From NCBI GenBank assembly GCA_046328115.1, contig JAXLXE010000001.1, positions 124,001-188,000 of the forward strand: a stretch of DNA of 64,000 bases. Direction: 5' to 3'. The stretch is from JAXLXE01 sp046328115. GTDB lineage: Bacteria > Chloroflexota > UBA6077 > JACCZL01. The position numbers and the translations under genes are program-made. Below the pieces are notes generated by a model. The model did not search any database, was not told the DNA's origin, and saw nothing but the letters and a program-made list of their open reading frames with translations. This document shows, piece by piece, positions 26,058 to 34,550 of this stretch. Every line of letters starts with the position of its first letter. Within the stretch, counting starts at the first letter, position 1.

Positions 26058-26435
26058 CTATGTGATCCGAACGCGGTGTGGGCTGAGGCGCCACCGGCCG
26101 TAGCCGGTGAAACCGGCGACGGCCGCCGTGGCCAACGCGAAGACGGCGTTGCCGTACTCCTGTGCCAGGATCTGATAGATCGCCCCGCAGAAGGCCACGG
26201 CTGCCAGACCGAGCGCCGCCAAAGGTACGAGGTTGAGGTGGCGTCCCACCAGCGGAGGGGCAATCAGGCCAATCGCGCCGGCAACCTCGGCTATGCCGAT
26301 CACGCGGACGAACGCCGCCGGCAGCGGGATCGGCAGGGGCAGCGACTCAAAGGGTAGGAGCAGCTTGGGGGCGCCGCTTGCCACTGCGAAGAAGAGGGCG
26401 AGTACCCACTGAAGCACCCAGCACGCCCGGTTCAT
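26058..26435 (-). CDS. DoxX-like small membrane protein
   Basis: From ATG 26435 the product is 125 residues with four hydrophobic helices. The DoxX-like features FAVASGAPKLL and VRVIGIAEVAGAIGLIAPPL are visible. DoxX-family proteins are small integral membrane proteins linked to thiosulfate:quinone oxidation or stress responses; no role can be fixed here. It follows the ArsR-type regulator and probably shares its transcript. An upstream in-frame start at 26534 is possible. Confidence 0.75.
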   Translation of the reverse strand: MNRACWVLQWVLALFFAVASGAPKLLLPFESLPLPIPLPAAFVRVIGIAEVAGAIGLIAPPLVGRHLNLVPLAALGLAAVAFCGAIYQILAQEYGNAVFALATAAVAGFTGYGRWRLSPHRVRIT

Positions 26436-26523
26436 TCCCACGGCCCCCGAAGGTCGACGACAGATAGCGAACGCGTGGTCACTGGACGAGTCGCCAGCTC
26501 CGTTCGGGTCTTTGAACTCAGCA

Positions 26524-26904
26524 CTAGTTGCCACCTCGTTGGTCGTCTCGCGTCACGCGCTGCTGGCCAGGGGGTTCGCCGGCGGCCTGAACCGAGTGAA
26601 GATACTCGTCGAGGCGGTCGAAAGCCTGGTCCCAATGGTGGCGATAGGTGGCGATCCAGTCGTCGATCTGCTTGAGCGCGCTGGCGTCGAGGCGGCAAGG
26701 GCGCCACTGGGCGTGACGAGCCCGGGCGATGAGTCCCGCGCGCTCCAGCACCTTGAGGTGCTTGGAGACGGCTGGCATGCTCATGGCGAATGGGGACGCG
26801 ATCTCGGTCACCGAAGCGTCGCCCTCCTCGAGGCGTGCCAGGATGGCGCGTCGGGTGGGGTCCGCCAGTGCGGAGAAGATGTCGCTGAGTCGGTCTGTTG
26901 CCAC
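26524..26904 (-). CDS. ArsR-family winged-helix transcriptional regulator
   Basis: The GTG at 26904 gives 126 residues beginning with the typical ArsR entry DIFSALADPTRRAILARLEEG. The recognition region is VTEIASPFAMSMPAVSKHLKVLERAGLI. There are no Cys pairs for metal binding in the usual places, so it is more like the non-metal ArsR regulators paired with SRPBCC or DoxX proteins. The longer frame to 27045 would add an improbable N-terminus. It probably controls itself and the downstream DoxX-like gene. Confidence 0.88.
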   Translation of the reverse strand: MATDRLSDIFSALADPTRRAILARLEEGDASVTEIASPFAMSMPAVSKHLKVLERAGLIARARHAQWRPCRLDASALKQIDDWIATYRHHWDQAFDRLDEYLHSVQAAGEPPGQQRVTRDDQRGGN

Positions 26905-26912
26905 GGTGAACC

Positions 26913-26938
26913 AACTAGGTATGTAACTAGAGGGTAAA
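26913..26938 (-). promoter_or_regulatory. Candidate operator/promoter of the ArsR gene
   Basis: Directly upstream of the ArsR GTG, AACTAG occurs twice 12 bp apart (26913-26918 and 26925-26930) in an AT-rich patch unlike its surroundings. Because CTAG is itself palindromic, the block can be read as a spaced inverted repeat. Autoregulation at such a site is common for ArsR proteins, but this is a pattern call only. Confidence 0.35.
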
Positions 26939-27002
26939 GTACCATGTGTTAGGCGAGGGTGGCAAGCGTTCGCGCGCCCATCGCCAATCAGGGAGGCCGT
27001 GT

Positions 27003-27467
27003 ATGATCGAGTCGCCGCGCATCGTCCAGACTGAAGCAATGCCAACGGCGGTGATACGAATTCGGGTGCCCCGGTCGGAGATCCAAAACGTCATGGGGCC
27101 GGCTATTGGTGAGGTGATCGCCGCGGTTTCCTCCCAGGGGATTGGACCGGCGGGTTCGGTCTTCTCGCTGCACCATAAGATGGACGCGGAGCAGTTTGAC
27201 TTTGAGGTTGGCGTGCCGGTGACGGCCCCAGTCCAGGCTACGGGGCGGGTGGTGGCGAGTGAGATTCCCGCCAGGCGGGTTGTGCGGGCGGTGTATCGGG
27301 GAGGGTACGAGGGCCTGGGCGACGGCTGGGCGGAGCTAGATCGCTGGATCACCGCGGAAGGCTACGCAACGGAGCCTGGCCTCTGGGAGCGCTACAGCAA
27401 GGGGCCGGAAAGCACACCCGACCCGTCCGCGTGGGAGACCGAGCTCAACAAGCCGCTGCTCTCGTAG
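27003..27467 (+). CDS. GyrI-like / AraC effector-binding domain protein
   Basis: The ATG at 27003 follows CAGGGAGG. The 154-residue product matches the GyrI-like small-molecule-binding fold: VIRIRVPRSEIQNVMGPAIGEV, then FDFEVGVPV, then ARRVVRAVYRGGYEGLGDGWAELDRWI and a C-terminal WETELNKPL. Stand-alone members bind amphipathic compounds or gyrase-directed toxins; this one has no DNA-binding domain. It is divergent from the ArsR regulator across 98 bp. Confidence 0.82.
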   Translation: MIESPRIVQTEAMPTAVIRIRVPRSEIQNVMGPAIGEVIAAVSSQGIGPAGSVFSLHHKMDAEQFDFEVGVPVTAPVQATGRVVASEIPARRVVRAVYRGGYEGLGDGWAELDRWITAEGYATEPGLWERYSKGPESTPDPSAWETELNKPLLS

Positions 27468-27580
27468 ACGGTCACCGCCAAGTCGCTGCCGGGCACGGCG
27501 AATCGCACGACACGAGGCGGCTGTGGCCACCGTTTCCGTTCTTGGGACCATGGCTGATGCTCTGGTCGGGAGGGGTGCGG

Positions 27581-28102
27581 ATGTGTGGTGCGGTGGCGAC
27601 ATACGAGTACTCGACGTGCGGTAGGTCGGTGCCCGAGCCCGTGACTGACTACGGCTTCTCGTTGCCGGATAACGTCTGGGAGATCCCGGGTGACGAGCGG
27701 CCTCGGCGCGCCATCTGGACTTCGGACCTCTGTCAGTTTGGTGAGCGATTCTTCATCCGGTGCCTGCTGCCGGTGCCGTTTGTCCATCGTGAGGGGCGGT
27801 TTGGATGGGGCGTCTGGGCGGAGGTCGCTGAGTCCGACTTCAGACGGTACGTCTCGCTCTATGACGATGATGCGAGCGGCGAGCCGGCTGTGCGTGGTCG
27901 CATGGCCAACGCGCTTGCACCGTATCCCGAGTCCAAGGGCTTGCCCGTGTGGGTCCAGTTCCAGACGGCCACGCAGCGCCCAACGCTGACGCTGGTGGCG
28001 GACTCCAGGGTGCGGCTCGCCGTTGATCAGCGCGAGGGCATAGATGATGCCCGGCACCGAGCGGTCCTCACTGCGATGGAGTCTGCGAGTGCCTCAGCAT
28101 GA
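27581..28102 (+). CDS. DUF2199-like protein
   Basis: The ATG at 27581 has a GGGAGGGG ribosome site and gives 173 residues. The pattern YSTCGRSV, then ERFFIRCLLPVPF, then FGWGVWAEVAESDF resembles the uncharacterised DUF2199 family, which begins with a Cys-x2-Cys-type knuckle. Here only one Cys of the knuckle is seen in STCG, with another at the start MCG. Function is unknown. The stop is 20 bp before the nucleotidyltransferase pseudogene. Confidence 0.65.
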   Translation: MCGAVATYEYSTCGRSVPEPVTDYGFSLPDNVWEIPGDERPRRAIWTSDLCQFGERFFIRCLLPVPFVHREGRFGWGVWAEVAESDFRRYVSLYDDDASGEPAVRGRMANALAPYPESKGLPVWVQFQTATQRPTLTLVADSRVRLAVDQREGIDDARHRAVLTAMESASASA

Positions 28103-28121
28103 CTCAACGTGGCTGGCGAAC

Positions 28122-28950
28122 ATGACCGAACCGGGGCTCGACGCGCGGGTCTTCCAAGAAGTGTGTTCGCGGCTCGAACAAGTCGAGCGTGAAGAGGACG
28201 TGGTCGTGTGCCTGGCGGTGGAGTCTGGGAGCCGGGCGTGGGGATTTGCCTCCGCGGACTCCGACTATGACGTCCGGTTCATCTTCGTCCGACGGCCGGA
28301 GGAGTACCTTTCCGTCCGGGCGGAGCGGCGCCGCGACGTGATAGAGCGTCCGATCCTGGATGAGATCGATCTGAGCGGTTGGGATCTGCGCAAGGCGCTG
28401 AGGCTGTATCTGAAGTCCAATCCGCCGCTCCTGGAATGGCTGCAGTGTCCGCTGGTCTATCGCGAGCGGTTTGCCGTGGCGGAGCGGATGCGCGCGCTGC
28501 TGCCGGTGCAGTTCTCGCCGCGGGCGAGCTTTTACTTCTTCCTTCACTCAATGCCTCCACATGGCGCGCGGCAACTTCCGGGGGTACCTGCGTGGCGATG
28601 TGGTGTGGCGGAAGAAGTACCTGTACGTGCTGCGGCCGATCCTGGCGATGCGCTGGATTGAGCAGAAGCGCGGACCGGTGCCCATCGAATTCGGCCGTCT
28701 GGTGGATGCGACGCTGACTGACGTGGACGTTCGCCAGGCGATTGACCGTCTGGTGCGGGACAAGCGGGCGGGTCAGGAGATGGACTACGGCCCTCGCGAC
28801 CCTGTCCTGAGCATGTTTGCCGAGTCCGAGCTTGCGCGTCACGAGGATGTGGTGCACGGACGGCATAGCGTGGCGCCGCGCGTCGAGGATATGGACGCTG
28901 TGTTCGTGGACGCGCTGGCGGAGATCTGGGGTACGCGGCTCACGATCTGA
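28122..28950 (+). pseudogene. COG3541-type nucleotidyltransferase, frameshifted
   Basis: The 5' part encodes a nucleotidyltransferase motif GSRAWGFASADSDYDVRFIF. It continues normally to FYFFLHS, and the homologous continuation HMARGNFRGYLRGD, then KKYLYVLRPILAMRWIE, lies in the +1 frame. The break is between about 28548 and 28563. Together the two frames cover about 275 residues, the expected full length for the YcgL/COG3541 family of predicted nucleotidyltransferases. A single extra base explains it. It may be a real mutation or a base-calling error. Confidence 0.8.
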
Positions 28951-29016
28951 GCGGCTCACGTCCCCCGCCTGGGCCACACGGCGCTGGCGCGCGCTTGGAC
29001 ATGCAGGGGGCGGGGC

Positions 29017-29032
29017 TGTGATCAGGGTCACA
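29017..29032. promoter_or_regulatory. CRP/FNR-type palindrome
   Basis: TGTGATCAGGGTCACA matches the TGTGA-N6-TCACA architecture exactly. It lies in the spacer after the nucleotidyltransferase pseudogene and 224 bp upstream of the small coiled-coil gene. No regulator gene of this family is in the window, so binding is inferred. Confidence 0.45.
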
Positions 29033-29210
29033 GACGGACGCGCCAACCGGTGCTACGTTCGTGCGTGAGCCGGGTCGGTACGCGCGGGCCTGGCCGAATG
29101 CCGAAGTGGGAGGTGGCTATCTGGTGCTTCGTCGCAGGCTGCTCGGCGATGTAGCCGTGACGCGGAGCTGCTCACTGGCGAGTGTCATGCGCGCGAACGA
29201 CACACCTGAA

Positions 29211-29240
29211 ACCGGGTGTAACCGGGTGTAACCGGGTGTA
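29211..29240 (+). repeat. Three perfect tandem decamers (ACCGGGTGTA)
   Basis: Three uninterrupted copies of ACCGGGTGTA end 4 bp before the GAGGAGGAAG ribosome site of the 63-residue coiled-coil gene. The copies lie in its presumed 5' leader. A 10-bp period is one helical turn, so the copies face the same side of the DNA. Confidence 0.85.
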
Positions 29241-29255
29241 ACGAGGAGGAAGAGC

Positions 29256-29447
29256 GTGACCGTGGACAATTGTCAGCCGATCCGTGACAAGATCGACGCC
29301 CTGGAGTCGGAGATCCGCGAGTTTGAGGAGGCGTTGCCGGAGCTGCCGCCGCGGCTGCGAGAGCAGGTGAGGCGGATGATCCAGCGGAAGAAGCAGCGTT
29401 TGCAGGGCCTGCGCGCTCAACTCCTGGCGTGCGAGCAGGCGGCGTAG
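29256..29447 (+). CDS. Small coiled-coil protein, 63 aa
   Basis: A GTG start with a strong GAGGAGGAAG ribosome site gives a 63-residue, highly charged helical protein. It has heptad-like spacing (IRDKIDALESEIREFEEAL, then LREQVRRMIQRKKQRLQGL). It contains one Cys near each end (C6 and C59). I do not recognise a family; a homodimeric coiled coil is the likely structure. Its leader carries three tandem decamers, and a CRP-like palindrome lies further upstream. Confidence 0.6.
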   Translation: MTVDNCQPIRDKIDALESEIREFEEALPELPPRLREQVRRMIQRKKQRLQGLRAQLLACEQAA

Positions 29448-29575
29448 CTCCTGCTGCCCGGCCCGCGAAGCATAGGATGGCCGGGGCGATTTGGTGATCC
29501 GCGGGGTGACGGCGGCGCGTCTGCGTCGCCCCTCCGCGGATCGCGCGGAGTACCCTGCTCCCGCCGCCACAGCGC

Positions 29576-30481
29576 CTACGGCAGCGTGACGCCCAGGGTC
29601 TGGGTGAGGAAGCGGTGGTTGATCCGCAGCTTGTCCTCGTCCGACCCCTCGCCCTCGGCGGGACGCGGTGGATCCAGGTCTAGGGTAATCCAGCCCTGGT
29701 AGCCGCGCTCCAGCAGGAGGCGCCAGATGCCGGGGATGTCCACGCCGCCGCTGCCCAGGTCCTTGTAGAGGATTTCCTGGACGTGCTGCTCGCGGGTGGG
29801 GGTGGGGCCGCTGAAGCCGCGGTACGCGGCCCTGGTGTCCTTCCAGTGGATGGCGGAGACCCGGTCATAGTACTGGTCGATCAAGGCCAGCGGGTCGCCT
29901 CCGCCCAGGTTGAGATGCGCGGTGTCCGGCAGGAGGAACACGTAGCGCGGATCCGTGAGCTCCATTAGTCGGTGGATCTCATTGGGCCGCTCGATCGGGC
30001 CCCAGATGTGGGGATGCGGTGAGAGCTTGACGCCCAGCTCAAGGGTGCCCTTGCCAAGCTGGTTCAGTGAATCGGCGAGGACCTTCAGGTCGTCGTCGCT
30101 AGTGCCCGCGAGGCCGCGGCGGCCCATGTTGATCTTGAAGTGCTGGCAGCCGAAGTAGGTGTGATTTGCCCTGACCCAGGCGAGGTGATCGTCGATGGTC
30201 TCCTGCTTGAGGTCTGGGCTGATGAAGTCCACCGGGCGTCCGTTGACGGATCCCTTGTTGGAGATGGTGATGAGCGTGACGCCGTAGTGGTCCAGCAGGG
30301 ACTTGAGCTCGGGCAGGCGGCCTTCGTAATTGCCCAGCGATTCGCCGTACAGCTCGAGCCCGGGAAAGCCGAGATCGCTGATGAGCTTGACCTGGCGCTC
30401 ATCGATCGAGACGAAGACGCCGAAGAGCGCGGAGCCCACGGCGAAGCGTGGCTTGCTGGAGCTGAAGGCAGCGTTGGGCAT
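29576..30481 (-). CDS. Sugar phosphate isomerase/epimerase (xylose isomerase-like TIM barrel)
   Basis: The ATG at 30481 with GAGGATCAAC upstream gives 301 residues, the family norm; the longer frame to 30952 overlaps the divergent gene. Barrel landmarks are FPGLELYGESLGN, FKINMG, ELGVKLSPHPH, FLLPDTAHLNLGG and SAIHWKDTRAAY. The metal-binding His/Asp/Glu positions fit AP-endonuclease-2-like isomerases and inosose dehydratases. The substrate is likely a sugar or inositol derivative. Confidence 0.88.
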   Translation of the reverse strand: MPNAAFSSSKPRFAVGSALFGVFVSIDERQVKLISDLGFPGLELYGESLGNYEGRLPELKSLLDHYGVTLITISNKGSVNGRPVDFISPDLKQETIDDHLAWVRANHTYFGCQHFKINMGRRGLAGTSDDDLKVLADSLNQLGKGTLELGVKLSPHPHIWGPIERPNEIHRLMELTDPRYVFLLPDTAHLNLGGGDPLALIDQYYDRVSAIHWKDTRAAYRGFSGPTPTREQHVQEILYKDLGSGGVDIPGIWRLLLERGYQGWITLDLDPPRPAEGEGSDEDKLRINHRFLTQTLGVTLP

Positions 30482-30576
30482 GTTGATCCTCGACAGGTGG
30501 CGCTCGCCGGTTGGGCACGAGTATAGACTGATGCTGTGGTTACACTGGTGTGGATGTTGGCGTGCCTGGAGCGGAG

Positions 30577-31428
30577 ATGAGTGGCGTGGTCCCGGCACTG
30601 GACTCGGTCCTGGCGTTGTGGGCAGAGCAGGTTCGGGCGAGCCGGACGCAGCGCGAGCGGCTGCGGGAGCTGCCGCCGCCGGAGGACTTCTTCGCTCGTT
30701 CCACGGGACGGTTTCGGGACGATCCGCACCGTCGGGATGACGCGGCGCTGGACGCGCTGCTGTCGCTCGTCCGGCCGGGCGAGACCTGGCTGGACATCGG
30801 CCCGGGCGCGGGGCGCTATACGCTGCCGATCGCGCTGGCGGCTCAACGGGTGATCGGGGTGGACTCTTCACCCAGCATGCTCGAGGCCTTACGAGAGCAG
30901 GCGACGCGGCACCGCATTCAGAATCTGGAGACGATCCAGGGTGAATGGCCACTGGGCACGGAACCGGCTGTCGCCGCCGACGTAGCGCTGATCTGCAACG
31001 TGGGCTATGGGCGGGAGGACATTGGACCGTTCATTGAGTCGATGCAGCGAGCGGCGCGCCGACGCTGCGTGGCGCTGATGCGCTGGCGCCATCCCAGTGC
31101 CAGCCTGGACCCGCTGTGGCCGGAGGTGTTTGGGGAGCCGCGGCTGACGCTGCCGGCGATGCGGGAGCTCCTGGTGGTCTTGCTGGCGATGGGCGCGACG
31201 TTCGACGTACGGACGGTGGTGGCCAGGCGACAGTCGTTTGCGAGTCCGGATGAGGCCGTTGCCTTTGCGATGCACCAGACACAGCTTAGGCCGGGAGGCG
31301 CGCGGGCGCTGCGGCTGACGCGGGCTGTGCACGATCGGCTCGTTGAGAGAGACGGCAGGTTCTGGCTGGACGATGAGCTTGGTAGGGTGGGCGTGGTCAA
31401 CTGGGCGCCGACCGGACGGTTTGGTTGA
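30577..31428 (+). CDS. Class I SAM-dependent methyltransferase
   Basis: The ATG at 30577 is preceded by TGGAGCGGAG. The 283-residue protein contains motif I WLDIGPGAGRYTLPIALA, motif II VIGVDSSPSMLEAL and motif IV ADVALICNVGYG. The substrate is unknown. It lies upstream of the ankyrin and RiPP genes on the same strand, so a role in that locus is possible but unproven. Confidence 0.85.
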   Translation: MSGVVPALDSVLALWAEQVRASRTQRERLRELPPPEDFFARSTGRFRDDPHRRDDAALDALLSLVRPGETWLDIGPGAGRYTLPIALAAQRVIGVDSSPSMLEALREQATRHRIQNLETIQGEWPLGTEPAVAADVALICNVGYGREDIGPFIESMQRAARRRCVALMRWRHPSASLDPLWPEVFGEPRLTLPAMRELLVVLLAMGATFDVRTVVARRQSFASPDEAVAFAMHQTQLRPGGARALRLTRAVHDRLVERDGRFWLDDELGRVGVVNWAPTGRFG

Positions 31429-31459
31429 GCGACGATCTGGCGGGCTTCCGTCTCTGACG

Positions 31460-32002
31460 GTGGAGAGCGAGCGCGAGCGATTTGGGCCGGTCCACGCCGC
31501 GTTCATCGCTGGGGATCTCGAGGCGTTGCTGGAGAGTCTCCCGGTCTGCGCGGAATTCCCGAACGGTCCGATGCCTCAGGCCATTGGCACCTGCCTGGAG
31601 TACGCGATTTACCACAGTCCCATCGGCTTCATCGGACAACTGCTCCACCTGGGTGCCGACCCGAACCCCCCGGATCACGGCGGATTTCCGCCGTTGATCG
31701 CCGCGCTGGCGTCCGGCCAGTCGGGGGCAGGAGTGGTTGCGCGGGTGGACGCGCTTGACCTGCTCTCGCTCTTGCTCGATCACGGCGCGGACCCGAATCA
31801 GCGGGGCGTGAACGATTACACGCCGCTCCACATGGCGGTGAGCGTTGGAGACGGCGCGGCGGTCGAACTGCTGCTGGCGCGTGGGGCGGATCCGCTGCTG
31901 CGTACGCGGATCGACGAGTGCGAAACGGCCGCCGAGCTTGCGTTGCGCGTGGGTAAGGAGGATCTGGCGTTTATCATCTACGCGCATCGCGGCGAGGCGT
32001 GA
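31460..32002 (+). CDS. Ankyrin-repeat protein
   Basis: From GTG 31460 the product is 180 residues starting with VESERERFGPVHAAFIAGDL, which matches the usual beginning of this bacterial ankyrin family. Ankyrin units are visible: LLHLGADPNPPDHGGFPPLI, LLDHGADPNQRGVNDYTPLH and LLARGADPLLRTRIDECETA. Such proteins bind partner proteins. There is no signal peptide. The start codon is inferred from family similarity because no clear ribosome site is seen. Confidence 0.8.
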   Translation: MESERERFGPVHAAFIAGDLEALLESLPVCAEFPNGPMPQAIGTCLEYAIYHSPIGFIGQLLHLGADPNPPDHGGFPPLIAALASGQSGAGVVARVDALDLLSLLLDHGADPNQRGVNDYTPLHMAVSVGDGAAVELLLARGADPLLRTRIDECETAAELALRVGKEDLAFIIYAHRGEA

Positions 32003-32148
32003 GTCTCGCCGCGCGAGGACCGGTCCAGGTGAGTCGTGACTGGAGGTCTTTGGCGAGGCGCTCACCACGCCCTTGCCCAGGAATCGACAGCCTTGAATCG
32101 CGCGCGTGGATAGCTTAGCCTTGGCGAGACATTGCGAGGATCGAGGGG

Positions 32149-32373
32149 GTGCCCGTGCCTAGTCCAGCGTTCATGGAGCTGTTTGACCGAGTGTTCAGCG
32201 ACGAGGGATTCGTCCAGAAACTCCGCACAGAACACGAGTCGGCCCTTGACGAGTTTGACCTGACCGCGGAAGAGCGGCAGGCCCTGCTGTCCCTGGACGT
32301 GGCCCAGGTGGAGGCGCTTGGGGTGGATGAGCGGATCTCGAAGCGCTTCCGGGGGCCGGTCGAACCGTACTGA
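32149..32373 (+). CDS. Probable RiPP precursor peptide (Franean1_4349-like leader)
   Basis: This 74-residue peptide has a helical, acidic leader: FMELFDRVFSDEGFVQKL, then HESALDEFDLTAEERQALLS. The pattern FxxRVFxDEGF..L...SAL.EFDLT.EER.ALL resembles leader regions of small precursors paired with B12-type radical SAM methyltransferases. The C-terminal ISKRFRGPVEPY would be the core. The gene for exactly such a methyltransferase starts 76 bp downstream on the same strand. The start is GTG 32149, or GTG 32155, which has better spacing to GAGGGGG. No Gly-Gly cleavage site is obvious. Confidence 0.65.
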   Translation: MPVPSPAFMELFDRVFSDEGFVQKLRTEHESALDEFDLTAEERQALLSLDVAQVEALGVDERISKRFRGPVEPY

Positions 32374-32448
32374 GTCGTCCCTCTGGCGTGGCGGACTGGG
32401 CACTAGCCTGGTGTTCGCGACGAGCTGTGGCGGGGCAGGCGCGCGTTT

Positions 32449-34359
32449 GTGACGGGGGCACGCGTACTGCTGCTGGTGGCGCCGTTTCACTCGTTGAACG
32501 CGCCAGCGCTCACGGTGAGCTTGCTGAAGAGCGCGTTCGGCGAGTGGGGCGTTCGGGCTGACGTCCTCTACCTGAACCTGCGCGCAGGCGCCCTGCTGGG
32601 TGCCGATCTCTACGATCGGGTCGCGGGGAATGCCAGATCACTGGTGGGTGACTGGCTGTTTTCGCCGCTGTTGTTCGATGTGGAGCCGCCCGACGGGCCG
32701 GACTACGTGCGATCTATCGCGGGTCCGCGACTGGGTTGGAGCGCCGACACGATCGAGGCGGTCGAGGCGTTGCGGGGTGAAGCGCGGGCGCTCGTTGAAG
32801 CGGCCGTTGGCACCGTGGTGTCGGGCGGCTACGACGTGGTGCTGGCCAGCGCCGACATCGCGGTGGGGAAGGACCGGATTCAGAGCGCGCCGATTCTGGC
32901 GTGCTTTCGGGCCATCAAGGCGGCGAGGCCCGGTGTGACCACGATTCTGGGGGGCGCGGCCTGCCAGAGCGTTCTGGGCTCCGCGTTGTTCGAGCAGTTC
33001 CCCTTTCTTGATTACGTTTGCCCGGGCGAGGGCGAGGGGGCCCTGGTGGAGCTCGTGCAGCGTGTGCTGGACGGCGGGCACGAGGCAAGCGTCCCGGGGG
33101 TGCTTGGCCCTCGCCGGGCGCAGGGCTTACCGGCGGAGTTGTCCGCGCTGCCCCAGATCACGGACCTGGACGCGCTGCCGTACCCGGACTACTCGGACTT
33201 CTTCCAGCAGCGGGAGGCCCTGGCGGCGCCCGGGGATGTGGACCCGATCCTGGTGTTCGAGTCTTCGCGCGGGTGCTGGTGGGGGGAGCGGCACCACTGC
33301 ACGTTCTGCGGGCTGAACGGGGCGTTCATGCGGTTCCGCGCCAAATCGCCGCGCCGCGCTCTGGATGAGCTGGACTTTCTGACGGCGACGTACGGGGTGA
33401 GGACCGTTTTTGCAACTGACATGATCTTGAGTCCGTGGTACTTCGACACGTTCCTGGCCGAGCTCGCGGAGCGGTCGTGGCCGCCCTCGCTGTTCTTCGA
33501 GGTGAAGGCGAACCTGACGAAGGAGCAGCTACGGATTCTGGCCCGCGCGGGGGTACGGGAGCTGCAGCCGGGGATAGAAAGCCTGAGCACCCCGATATTG
33601 AGGACGATGGAGAAGGGGGTGACGGTGCTGCAGAACGTGCGGACGCTGAAGTGGTGCGCGGAGATCGGGATCAGGCCGTTCTGGAACGTGCTGTACGGGT
33701 TTCCGTCCGAGACCGCCGGGGACTACCAGCGGATGGCCGCGCTGGTGGCCCGGCTCGTTCACCTGGCGCCGCCCTATCGCGTGATCAAGATTGCCATGGA
33801 TCGGTTCAGCCCGAACTTTGATGAGGCGGAGGCCCGCGGGTTCGCGAACGTGCGCCCGGCGGGGGCTTACCGCGCGGTGTATCCGCTAGGTGAAGACGTA
33901 CTGAGTGGGCTGGCGTTCTACTTTGACTACGAGTATGCGGACGGCCGTGATCCCGAGGTGTACGTGCGGGTACTCCAGGAGGCCGTGGGGGCGTGGGAGT
34001 CTGGACACGGGGCCGCCCGGCTGGAGATGGCTGACGGTGCGGACGGGCTGGTGATTGAGGACGCCCGGGGCGAGCTATCGACGACGACGACGCTCACCGG
34101 TGCGCAGCGGCTTGCGTACCTGGCGCTGGACGCCGGCGCCACGGCCCGTGAGGTGGAGCGGGCGCTTTCTTGCGATGCCGGGGTGGATGCTCCGTCGGCC
34201 GGGACGGTCGAGCGCTGGCTGCGCGAGTGGGACGAGGCGGGGCTCGTGATGCGAGAGGGAGCGCGGTACCTGAGCCTGGCGGTGGATCCCCGGCAGCGGG
34301 TGCCGCGGCCGGCCGAGCGCCTGGTCGCGGCGCTGCGGACCGCGATGCCGTCTGAGTAG
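32449..34359 (+). CDS. RiPP maturation radical SAM C-methyltransferase with B12-binding domain
   Basis: This 636-residue enzyme starts with GTG. Residues 1-200 form a cobalamin-binding-like Rossmann domain (GGYDVVLASADIAVGKD, TILGGAACQ, VCPGEGEGALVELV). The radical SAM cluster motif is C276-x7-C284-x2-C287 in RGCWWGERHHCTFCGLN. This unusual spacing, with CWWG and HCTFCGLNG, is diagnostic for the ribosomal-peptide maturation methyltransferase group. Known members transfer methyl groups from methylcobalamin to unactivated carbons of a precursor peptide. The C-terminal 130 residues resemble a winged-helix region. The likely substrate is the 74-residue peptide encoded upstream. Confidence 0.92.
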   Translation: MTGARVLLLVAPFHSLNAPALTVSLLKSAFGEWGVRADVLYLNLRAGALLGADLYDRVAGNARSLVGDWLFSPLLFDVEPPDGPDYVRSIAGPRLGWSADTIEAVEALRGEARALVEAAVGTVVSGGYDVVLASADIAVGKDRIQSAPILACFRAIKAARPGVTTILGGAACQSVLGSALFEQFPFLDYVCPGEGEGALVELVQRVLDGGHEASVPGVLGPRRAQGLPAELSALPQITDLDALPYPDYSDFFQQREALAAPGDVDPILVFESSRGCWWGERHHCTFCGLNGAFMRFRAKSPRRALDELDFLTATYGVRTVFATDMILSPWYFDTFLAELAERSWPPSLFFEVKANLTKEQLRILARAGVRELQPGIESLSTPILRTMEKGVTVLQNVRTLKWCAEIGIRPFWNVLYGFPSETAGDYQRMAALVARLVHLAPPYRVIKIAMDRFSPNFDEAEARGFANVRPAGAYRAVYPLGEDVLSGLAFYFDYEYADGRDPEVYVRVLQEAVGAWESGHGAARLEMADGADGLVIEDARGELSTTTTLTGAQRLAYLALDAGATAREVERALSCDAGVDAPSAGTVERWLREWDEAGLVMREGARYLSLAVDPRQRVPRPAERLVAALRTAMPSE

Positions 34360-34550
34360 CGAGCGGCGGCGTTGATGCGTGTTGTTCGTGTGTGCCGGTG
34401 GCGTGACAAAACTGCCAAATCGCCAAAACCCTGGCGCGGGAGGGCCGGGTACGAGCGGTGGCGGGCCGCGGTTGCACCCGTTTGCGCGGGCAACGTGGAC
34501 CGCGGACCTTCCGCGTGCGGCCAGGACTCGACCGGGATGTGGGGAGGACG

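Noticed and set aside
29065..29154. A 29-codon frame from GTG after the CRP-like site as a small leader peptide
   Set aside because: No ribosome site, and the length is too short to judge from one sequence. It was not reported as a gene.
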